Positions 9,805 through 17,664 of a stretch of DNA of 64,000 nucleotides are shown piece after piece (position 1 is the stretch's first letter; every line of letters begins with the position of its first letter). A program made the position numbers and the translations under genes. The DNA comes from Cherax quadricarinatus (taxonomy: Eukaryota > Arthropoda > Malacostraca > Decapoda > Parastacidae): the NCBI RefSeq assembly GCF_038502225.1, contig NC_091383.1, positions 2,287,016 through 2,351,015 of the forward strand, in the 5' to 3' direction. The notes beneath the pieces are model-generated. The model made no database searches and was not told where the DNA came from. It saw only the letters and a program-made list of their open reading frames with translations.

Positions 9805-9862
9805 TATTTTTTTAGTTATTCTTGCATTTTTTTCCTTGACATTTTAGTGCAAATAATTATAA

Positions 9863-11901
9863 TTATGTTATCAACAAATTTTGTTGAAAATAAGAAAAAG
9901 TTTTGGAGTGAGATTAACAAGTTAAGAAAGCCTAGAGAACAAATGGATTTGTCAGTTAAAAATAGGAGAGGAGAGTTATTAAATGGAGAGTTAGAGGTAT
10001 TGGGAAGATGGAGGGAATATTTTGAGGAATTGTTAAATGTTGATGAAGATAGAGAAGCTGTGATTTCGTGTATAGGGCAAGGAGGAACAACATCTTGTAG
10101 GAGTGAGGAAGAGCCAGTTGTGAGTGTGGGGGAAGTTCGTGAGGCAGTAGGTAAAATGAAAGGGGGTAAGGCAGCCAGGATTGATGGGATAAAGATAGAA
10201 ATGTTAAAAGCAGGTGGGGATATAGTTTTGGAGTGGTTGGTGCAATTATTTAATAAATGTATGGAAGATGGTAAGGTACCTAGGGATTGGCAGAGAGCAT
10301 GCATAGTTCCTTTGTATAAAGGCAAAGGGGATAAAAGAGAGTGCAAAAATTATAGGGGGATAAGTCTGTTGAGTATACCTGGCAAAGTGTATGGTAGAGT
10401 TATTATTGAAAGAATTAAGAGTAAGACGGAGAATAGGATAGCAGATGAACAAGGAGGGTTTAGGAAAGGTAGGGGGTGTGTGGACCAGGTGTTTGCAGTG
10501 AAACATATAAGTGAACAGTATTTAGATAAGGCTAAAGAGGTCTTTGTGGCATTTATGGATTTGGAAAAGGTGTATGACAGGGTGGATAGGGGGGCAATGT
10601 GGCAGATGTTGCAGGTGTATGGTGTAGGAGGTAGGTTACTGAAAGCAGTGAAGAGTTTTTACGAGGATAGTGAGGCTCAAATTAGAGTATGTAGGAAAGA
10701 GGGAAATTATTTCCCAGTAAAAGTAGGCCTTAGACAAGGATGTGTGATGTCACCGTGGTTGTTTAATATATTTATAGATGGGGTTGTAAGAGAAGTAAAT
10801 GCGAGGGTCTTGACAAGAGGCGTGGAGTTAAAAGATAAAGAATCACACATAAAGTGGGAGTTGTCACAGTTGCTCTTTGCTGATGACACTGTGCTCTTGG
10901 GAGATTCTGAAGAGAAGTTGCAGAGATTGGTGGGTGAATTTGGTAGGGTGTGCAAAAGAAGAAAATTGAAAGTGAATACAGGAAAGAGTAAGGTTATGAG
11001 GATAAAAAGATTAGGTGATGAAAGTTTGGATATCAGATTGGAGGGAGAGAGTATGGAGGAGGTGAATGTATTCAGATATTTGGGAGTGGACGTGTCAGCG
11101 GATGGGTCTATGAAAGATGAGGTGAATCATAAAATTGATGAGGGGAAAAGGGTGAGTGGTGCACTTAGGAGTCTGTGAAGACAAAGAACTTTGTCCTTGG
11201 AGGCAAAGAGGGGAATGTATGAGAGTATAGTTTTACCAACGCTATTATATGGGTGTGAAGTATGGGTGATAAATGTTGCAGCGAGGAGAAGGCTGGAGGC
11301 AGTGGAGATGTCATGTCTGAGAGCAATGTGTGGTGTGAATATAATGCAGAGAATTCGTAGTTTGGAAGTTAGGAGGAGGTGCGGGATTACCAAAACTGTT
11401 GTCCACAGGGCTGAGGAAGGGTTGTTGAGGTGGTTCGGACATGTGGAGAGAATGGAGCGAAACAGAGTAACTTCAAGAGTGTATCAGTCTGTAGTGGAAG
11501 GAAGGCGGGGTAGGGGTCAGCCTAGGAAAGGTTGGAGGGAGGGGGTAAAGGAGGTTTTGTGTGCGAGGGGCTTGGACTTCCAGCAGGCATGCGTGAGCGT
11601 GTTTGATAGGAGTGAATGGAGACAAATGGTTTTTAATACTTGACGTGCTGTTGGAGTGTGAGCAAAGTAACATTTATGAAGGGGTTCAGGGAAACCGGCA
11701 GGCCGGACTTGAGTCCTGGAGATGGGAAGTACAGTGCCTGCACTCTGAAGGAGGGGTGTTAATGTTGCAGTTTAAAAACTGTAGTGTAAAGCACCCTTCT
11801 GGCAAGACAGTGATGGAGTGAATGATGGTGAAAGTTTTTCTTTTTCGGGCCACCCTGCCTTGCTGGGAATCGGCCAGTGTGATAATAAAAAAAAAAAAAA
11901 A
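9863..11901 (+). mobile_element. RTE-like LINE, 5'-truncated, 8-bp target duplication
   Basis: A 2.0-kb copy starting inside the ORF between the endonuclease and RT domains and ending in a 3' UTR of about 230 bp plus GTGATAAT and an A-run. AATTATAA is present just before it (9855-9862) and just after (11902-11909), a credible target-site duplication. The recent look (one nonsense mutation) fits a young insertion. Inserted in the SCAR intron, sense orientation. Confidence 0.88.
9865..11643 (+). pseudogene. RTE-like reverse transcriptase, truncated with one nonsense codon
   Basis: The reading frame starts at the truncation point (MLSTNFVENKKKFW) and runs through a complete RT: GKVPRDWQRACIVPLYKG, NYRGISLLS, ADEQGGFRKGRG, FMDLEKVYDRVDRG, GLRQGCVMSPWLFN, and LLFADDTVLLGDS with the catalytic Asp pair. 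The C-terminal part includes LLYGCEVWV, LRWFGHVERMERN and GRRGRGQPRKGWREG. A TGA at 11176-11178 replaces the Trp codon present in the copy at 17665-18174; the frame then continues to 11643. The endonuclease is missing because of 5' truncation. The upstream in-frame ATG at 9616 lies in fold-back DNA and is not the true start. The clade call (RTE-like) rests on the APE type and short 3' UTR and is moderate. Confidence 0.88.
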
Positions 11902-12054
11902 AATTATAAAATTGTTAGCAAATTGGTAAATTTTCAACTACATGACTTAATGGAAGTCGTCCTTTTAATAACGTAAATCATTTGTTAAAGACTGAAACCC
12001 TTGATAAAGAAGCATTATCATTTATATTTAAAATGTATTTTTTGCTTAAAATTG

Positions 12055-12230
12055 TACAGGTCGGCCATCACTGATCCAGCAAACGCTATTCCGGTTACAT
12101 CACTAACCCGGCAGTAATTTCTGACTAATCCTGCAGAATCTGTTGGGTTAAGTGTATTCTAGCCTAACTACTATGTAATCTGGCACTCGGCAGGTCCTGA
12201 TGATGCCGGATTACTGATGGTCGACTTGTA
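12055..12230. mobile_element. MITE with CAGGTCGGCCATCA-type ends
   Basis: About 175 bp flanked by TA. The left end CAGGTCGGCCATCACTGATC is complementary with mismatches to the right end GGATTACTGATGGTCGACTTG. Non-coding, probably mariner/Tigger-type. Confidence 0.7.
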
Positions 12231-12282
12231 TTTGTGTAGTATTCATTTGTATGGTAGTTTCATTGAGAGACTCTCAAAAATG

Positions 12283-12420
12283 AAACCGCATGATTGCCAC
12301 AAACCATGGAAAGGGATGGAGTTAGAACCCATGGCCCAGTGGTTTGATCCTGGAGCTTTACGACTCTCTTGCCATGGATTCAAACTCCATCCGTTCCATG
12401 GTATGCTTACACTGGGAGTT
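12283..12420. repeat. tRNA-like fold-back repeat
   Basis: Two inverted arms: CCATGGAAAGGGATGGAG with TTAGAACCCATGG on the left, and CCATGGATTCAAACTCCATC with CGTTCCATGG on the right. Each arm resembles a tRNA B-box half (GATTCAAACTC). Related copies are at 23330-23450, 33565-33965 and 40155-40305. It lies 28 bp upstream of the SCAR exon at 12448. Confidence 0.6.
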
Positions 12421-12447
12421 GTAACCAGATGTCTTTTTTTTAACTAG

Positions 12448-12549
12448 GGTATATACGACGATTCGGTCGGCGTACATGCTGCTGACGGGCGGCCACTACG
12501 GCCCAATAGCATAGAACTTCGTGGTCACTATGGTAATTCACAAACTGGG
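12448..12549 (+). CDS. WASF (SCAR/WAVE): SCAR/WAVE exon: post-basic linker
   Basis: 34 codons, phase 0 at both ends, between acceptor TTTTTTTTAACTAG and donor GGGGTATGT. It encodes IYDDSVGVHAADGRP followed by LRPNSIELRGHYGN. The RPNSIE-type motif is of the kind found in arthropod SCAR between the basic and proline-rich regions (family memory, moderate). The frame joins the exons at 3950 and 14101 without a stop. It is too short for an open-frame scan and was recovered from splice sites and phase. Confidence 0.75.
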
Positions 12550-12659
12550 GTATGTACACTTTTATTTGTTATTATTCATTATCATTTCTATATTTTCTCT
12601 CCATTGTAATAATATTTAAGATCAAACGTGAACATCAAAATGGTATACAATACCGACAG

Positions 12660-12903
12660 GTTGTTAGGTAAGACACATATGCAACAGTTAGACAACTTTA
12701 TTCCGAAACGTTTCGCCTACACAGTAGGCTTCTTCAGTCGAATACAGAAAGTAGGCAGGAACAGTAGAGATGTGATTACATCGTCTTCACATCTCTACTG
12801 TTCCTGCCTACTTTCTGTATTCGACTGAAGAAGCCTACTGTGTAGGCGAAACGTTTCGGAATAAAGATGTCTAACTGTTGCATATGTGTCTTACCTAACA
12901 AGA
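12660..12903. repeat. Near-perfect fold-back element with hammerhead-like hairpins
   Basis: Two arms of about 118 bp, close to perfect inverted copies. Each carries CTGAAGAAG, a hairpin (CCTAC, TGT, GTAGG) and CGAAACGTTTCGG, on the plus strand at 12825-12859 and the minus strand at 12703-12738. Outer ends read GTTAGGTAAGACACAT and its complement. The high arm identity suggests a recent insertion or gene conversion between arms. Short open frames here are incidental. Confidence 0.85.
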
Positions 12904-13031
12904 TCAAACATCCAACATCTGGCACCGAATTCACGAACCCCAAATGAATGATGATTTTATATTTTAGATGTTATGAGTACAACTGTCACTCAAGGTGACA
13001 ATATTACAGAGGTCATCACTACAAGTGACAC

Positions 13032-13337
13032 TTAACCCGTAAACGGTCCAAGCAGATCTACGTTCACATGTGTAGTGCTACAAAAGTAGATCTACGTTCA
13101 CATGTGTAGTGCTACAAAAGTAGATCTACGTTCACATGTGTAGTTCTACAAAAGTAGATCTACGTTCACATGTGTAGTGCTACAAAAGTAGATCTACGTT
13201 CACATGTGTAGTTCTACAAAAGTAGATCTGTTTTTTTTTTTACATATTTTCAAATGTAAAAAAACAAATAGATTACTTTTTTTACATTCAAATGTTGAAA
13301 AAAACGTATATATACGTTTGGTCCGTTTACGGGTTAA
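13032..13337. mobile_element. TTAA-target MITE (piggyBac-like) with internal tandem repeat
   Basis: Bounded by TTAA on both sides. The inverted ends are CCCGTAAACGGTCCAA and TTGGTCCGTTTACGGG. The interior contains AGATCTACG motifs, T-rich tracts and the right-end marker CGTATATATACG. Five copies exist in the window. TTAA duplication is proven by the nested copies at 60260 and 58862. Non-autonomous. Confidence 0.88.
13052..13227. repeat. 34-bp tandem repeat inside the piggyBac-like MITE
   Basis: About five copies of AGATCTACGTTCACATGTGT followed by AGTGCTACAAAAGT. Other copies of the MITE (for example 60260) have this segment only once, so the array expanded inside this copy. Confidence 0.88.
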
Positions 13338-13563
13338 GGGGACGTTGCCTCTTGTATCTAGATTCATCATATAATTCATGTGAAAAATAATAATCTCATT
13401 TGTTTTACTTTCGTTGTTTTTTGATAATGAATTTGTTGTCTCAGCCTACCAAAATATTCTAACTTGTTGCCAGAAATATAACTTCATTATGAAGTGTGTA
13501 TAACCTGTGGGTATATTTTATTGCTGATATACTGAGAGGTATATATCTCAGTGTATGTTAATA

Positions 13564-13770
13564 TACAGTGGACCCCCGGTTAACGAACTTTTTTCATTCC
13601 AGTAGTATGTTCAGGTGCCAGTACTGACCGAATTTTTTCCCATAAGGAATATTGTGAAGTAGATTAGTCCATTTCAGACCCCCAAACATACACGTACAAA
13701 CGCACTTACATAAATACAATTACATAATTGGTCGCATTTGGAGGTGATCGTTAAGCGGGGGTCCACTGTA
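13564..13770. mobile_element. TA-target MITE, CAGTGGACCCCCG family
   Basis: 207 bp, TA-flanked, with ends CAGTGGACCCCCGGTTAACG and CGTTAAGCGGGGGTCCACTG. It shows the standard interior (AGTATGTTCAGGTGCC, CCCATAAGGAATATTG, ACATAATTGGTCGCA). Confidence 0.92.
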
Positions 13771-14100
13771 GTTTTTGTTTTGTTTGCAGTACTCTTAGAT
13801 CCATTATAAAGCTCTATATTGATTTTTTTTTTTGTAAATGCTATTCAAAAAGTATATTGAAAATATAATAAAAAGGGCTATGTAGGCCTTTTCATGTACT
13901 ATACAATTTTCGATTTACTTTTTATCAGTTACATTTAAAAAATCAGCCTTGCCTATGGCCAGGCTCTGAGAGTAGGGAAACTTTCGAAACTCTTCAAAGG
14001 TAAAGTAGAGAGGAGCTTTGTAAAACAGCGGACTATATTTAAAAAAAAAAAGGTCAAATCTATCCCTTTTTTTTCCTTACATATTTTCTGCATTTTCAAG

Positions 14101-14269
14101 CTGGATGTAATGTATGCCATGAATTCCCACCCCCATGCCTACTCTCCGACACACGAGATGAACCAGGCACTGCCAGCATCAGACGGCCAGGGTTATCCTC
14201 CTCCGTATCAGGATCAGTACTCAGGATACCCACCACCTCCTTATACTCCTGATGGCACACTATCACAGG
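14101..14269 (+). CDS. WASF (SCAR/WAVE): SCAR/WAVE exon: Pro/Tyr-rich segment
   Basis: 169 bp; starts in phase 0 after acceptor TTTTCAAG and ends one base into a codon before GTAAGA. It encodes about 56 residues including HPHAYSPTHEMNQ and the repeated motifs GYPPPYQDQYSGYPPPPY. It begins the proline-rich linker of SCAR/WAVE, which binds SH3-domain partners and profilin in the family. The split Gly codon is completed by the exon at 16415. Confidence 0.85.
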
Positions 14270-14447
14270 GTAAGAAACACACTTTTTCTCTGTGAATTTA
14301 TTTACATGTATATGTGGGTGGGGGAGGTGTAGAGAGATAGTGAGAGAATTGAAGCATGAGGGATGGTAAATTTTATATATATATTTTTTTTGGAAGATTG
14401 TTGGTGGGTTAAAAAATGGTGTGATTCCAGTTTATATTGGAATAAGT

Positions 14448-14451
<4 letters not shown>

Positions 14452-14487
<36 letters not shown>
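14452..14487. repeat. Poly(T) tract
   Basis: A near-uninterrupted run of about 34 T, followed shortly by a fragment resembling the RTE-like 3' UTR (GGACTTGAGTCCTGGAGG at 14509). Confidence 0.9.
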
Positions 14488-14488
<1 letters not shown>

Positions 14489-14507
14489 TTTAGTTTAATA
14501 TGCTTTT

Positions 14508-15160
14508 GGACTTGAGTCCTGGAGGTGGGAAGGACAGTGTTGCATTTCTGGCTGGAGGGAGTTCCATGGGTCAACACTCCTGTGGCCCAGTCCATGACCA
14601 GGGCTCATGGTAGACCAGGGTTTGATCAACCAGGCTGTTACTGCTAGTCACATCCAATCCAATGTACAAACCACAGCCCAGCTAATCAGGTACTAACTTT
14701 AGGTGTCTGTCCAGCTCCCTCTTGAAGACAGTCAGGGGTCTGTTATGTATGATAGGAGGCTGTTGAACAGTCTTGGACCCCTGAGGACCCCTGACACTGT
14801 GTTTTCTTTCAGTACTCACAGCACCCTTCATTGGGGGAATGTTGCACTGTCTGCTGAGTCTTTTGTTATCATAATGAGAGATTTCAGTGTGCAGACTTGG
14901 GACCAGTCCATCAGATTTTCTAGGTATAAATTATGATGTGCCTTTCTCCCCCGTGTTCCAGGGAATACAGGTCAAGGGACTTCAGATGTTCCCAGTAATT
15001 AAGGTGCTTGACTGAACTTATATGAGCAGTGAAAGTTCTTTGTGCATTCTCCAGATCTGTAATTTTGCTTTCTTTGAAAGGGGCTGTTATTGTACAGTAG
15101 TATTCCAGCCTTGATAGAACAAGTGACTTGAAGATCATCACTGACTTGTCATGACTTTTT
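14508..15160 (-). mobile_element. Degenerate LINE fragment, RT C-terminal region
   Basis: On the minus strand, an open stretch at 14920-15141 reads SLVLSRLEYY, ENAQRTFTAHISSVKHL, then YWEHLKSLDLYSLEHGGER. This is the C-terminal region that follows the RT in CR1/L2-like elements. Further on, sequence with GACCAGGGTTTGATCAACC in plus orientation belongs to the same repeat in decapods, as I recall. Many stops; no intact ORF. Confidence 0.7.
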
Positions 15161-15187
15161 TTTTAGGTTCTCATTATCCTTCTCTTC

Positions 15188-15376
15188 TTTCAACAAACCG
15201 GCCATATCCCACCAAGACAGGGTGACCCAAAAAGAAAAACAAGTTTCTCTCTCTAACTTTAGTAATGTATACAGGAGAAGGGGTTACTAGCCCCTTGCTC
15301 CTGGCATTTTGGTTGCCTCTTACGACACACATGGCTTACAGAGGAAGAATTTTGTTCCACTTCCCCATGGAGATAT
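15188..15376 (-). mobile_element. SINE-like composite of RTE-like LINE head and tail
   Basis: On the minus strand a head (CTCCATGGGGAAGTGG, CGTAAGAGGCAACC, then CAAGGGGCTAGTAACCCC) is joined, after a short AT-rich stretch, to the LINE tail (GGGTCACCCTGTCTTGGTGG). The LINE coding region is absent. The copy at 3030-3195 has the same junction order. Confidence 0.7.
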
Positions 15377-15722
15377 TTATCCATCCTGTTAGTGTCACTA
15401 TACTGTGGTGGAAAATGACATTGTGGTAAAAAATGTGTTGGTGCCCCATCACCCAGGCTGTGGGTCATACACTAGATTGTGTGCAGCCAGGGCAAGCACT
15501 GGACCACAGGGGCATTGACCCTCAACACAACCTCCATGTAGACATTATATATGGATGTAACTGATTTGTCATATTATTTAGTGATGACAGGAATGTGAAG
15601 CACAAAGAAAATGATGTCAATGGAGGAAAGAGAAGTGGAAGTCAATGTTTGAAAGGGATTTCAGGAGAAAGATGGGTTTGACAGAAAGTGATGAGGTCAC
15701 TGTGATGTGGACTTCTGAATGT

Positions 15723-15971
<249 letters not shown>

Positions 15972-16083
15972 ATTTCTTGTTAATGATGGAGGCAGTCCTA
16001 TGGGAAACATTTGAAATAGTCTTGTTCTGCATTATGTTTTGTGCCCTCTTCATTTTGCAACTTTAAAATAGCCTTGCTCTGCA

Positions 16084-16330
16084 TTGAGATAAGAGTTTGG
16101 ATTTTTAACCCTGGAGGGTTAGCCACCCAGGATAGCCCAAGAGTTGGTGCATTGTCGAGGACTGTCTTATTTCCAGTGTCCCCCCAGGATGCCACCCACA
16201 CCAGTCAACTAACACTCAGGTACCTACTTGTTTGCTAGGTGAATGGAGGCAGCAGGTGTAAGGAAACACACCTAATGTTTCAATGTTTCCACCACCGGGG
16301 ATTGAATCAAATACTTAGTGTATGAGATGA
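16084..16330 (-). mobile_element. tRNA-derived SINE, diverged copy
   Basis: Matches the better copy at 54466-54765 in order and orientation: AACCCTGGAGGGTTAGCC, CACCCAGGATAGCCC, CACACCAGTC, CAGGTACCTACTTG, then a decayed B-box complement (GGGGATTGAATCAAA) and loss of the A-box end. Confidence 0.75.
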
Positions 16331-16414
16331 AAACGTTACAAGTTAAAAATAGTCTTATTCTGCATTGTCTCTTTAAACCCTCTTCATTTTACAAGTTTTA
16401 ATGTTGTTTTTCAG

Positions 16415-16611
16415 GTAGCACTCCTAGTCGTAATTCAGGTCAACGTGCTCCATCAAATCGACCAATGCAGCCTCCTCCAGATCCACCTAGCCACAGCAAT
16501 ACACCCACTCCACCAGGTGGCTCCCACAGTGGTACACCAACACGTTTACGTGGACCTTCCCAGGGACGAGAATCATTACCTCCACCACCGCCTCCACCTG
16601 CTGACCGACAG
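16415..16611 (+). CDS. WASF (SCAR/WAVE): SCAR/WAVE exon: Ser/Thr/Pro linker
   Basis: 197 bp between acceptor GTTTTTCAG and donor AGGTAACC. It completes the split Gly codon and ends in phase 0. It encodes about 66 residues: GSTPSRNSGQRAPSNRP, MQPPPDPPSHSNTPTPPG, then ESLPPPPPPPADRQ. This disordered, poly-Pro-containing stretch fits the SCAR linker, which binds profilin and SH3 domains. Assigned by frame continuity and composition. Confidence 0.85.
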
Positions 16612-16767
16612 GTAACCAGCCATCTTGCAGGTTAAATGCACATAGCTGGTAGGTAGGCATAGATAAACCATAGGGATGTCGGGAAATATTTCTTCAGTCT
16701 CACAGTGGTGAAGAATGAAGGGATGACTGCCAGTGAAAAAGTTCTATACATTGTTTTAACCCTTTAA

Positions 16768-17206
16768 CAGAGTGACTTCAAGAGTGTATCAGTCTGTAGT
16801 GGAAGGAAGGTGGGGGTAGGGGTCGGCCTAGGAAAGGTTGGAGGGAGGGGGTAAAGGAGGTTTTGTGTGCAGGGGGCTTGGACTTCCAGCAGGCATGCAT
16901 GAGTGTGTTTGATAGGAGAGAATGGAGACAAATGGTTTTTAATACTTGACGTGCTGTTGGAGTGTGAGCAAAGTAACATTTATGAAGGGATTCAGGGAAA
17001 CCGGCAGGCCGGACTTGAGTCCTGGAGATGGGAAGTACAGTGCCTGCACTCTGAAGGACGGGTGTTAATGTTGCAGTTTAAAAACTGTAGTGTAAAGCAC
17101 CCTTCTGGCAAGACAGTGATGGAGTGAATGATGGTGAAAGTTATTCTTTTTCGGGCCACCCTGCCTTGGTGGGAATCGGCCAGTGTGATAATAAAAATAA
17201 TAAAAA
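16768..17206 (+). mobile_element. RTE-like LINE 3'-end stub inside a MITE terminal repeat
   Basis: Holds the last part of the RT ORF (GAGTGACTTCAAGAGTG, then codons for RRGWV-like residues with frameshift) and the whole 3' UTR to TGTGATAATAAAAATAAT. It landed 12 bp inside the left end of the TTAA MITE, separating TTAACCCTTTAA from AACGGTCC. No clear target duplication beyond A-rich bases. Confidence 0.85.
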
Positions 17207-17315
17207 ACGGTCCATACAGATCGACGTTCAAATTCGTAGCTCCAAAAGTAGATCTACTTTTTTTTACATATTTTCAAATATAACTAAAAAAAATTGTAGA
17301 TAAAAGTTTTTACAC

Positions 17316-17325
17316 ATTTTCAAAT
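17316..17325. repeat. Target-site duplication of the full-length RTE-like LINE, left copy
   Basis: ATTTTCAAAT here and at 21005-21014 flank the LINE and restore the MITE sequence when joined. Confidence 0.85.
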
Positions 17326-17357
17326 TTTTTTTTTTTATTATCACACTGGCCGATTCC

Positions 17358-17460
17358 CACCAAGGCAGGGTGGTCACCAAGGCAGGGTGGTCACCAAGGC
17401 AGGGTGGTCACCAAGGCAGGGTGGTCACCAAGGCAGGGTGGTCACCAAGGCAGGGTGGCC
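17358..17460 (-). repeat. 17-bp tandem duplication in the LINE 3' end
   Basis: Six head-to-tail copies of TCACCAAGGCAGGGTGG where other RTE-like copies have one. A local expansion of the LINE 3'-terminal region. Confidence 0.93.
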
Positions 17461-17664
17461 CGAAAAAGAAAAACTTTCACCATCATTCACTCCATCACTG
17501 TCTTGCCAGAAGGGTGCTTTACACTACAGTTTTTAAACTGCAACATTAACACCCCTCCTTCAGAGTGCAGGCACTGTACTTACCATCTCCAGGACTCAAG
17601 TCCGGCCTGCCGGTTTCCCTGAACCCCTTCATAAATGTTACTTTGCTCACACTCCAACAGCACG

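Noticed and set aside
9616..9862. ATG at 9616 as start of the LINE protein
   Set aside because: This stretch is fold-back DNA and lies outside the target duplication of the LINE, so the frame is open by chance.
12825..12859. Calling a functional hammerhead ribozyme
   Set aside because: An extra A lies between the core and stem II, and no stem III with a cleavage triplet can be drawn; reported only as a resemblance.
14703..15141. Short plus- and minus-strand open frames as host genes
   Set aside because: The minus-strand protein matches the C terminus of LINE RT ORFs and the region is full of stops; the plus-strand frame is its shadow.
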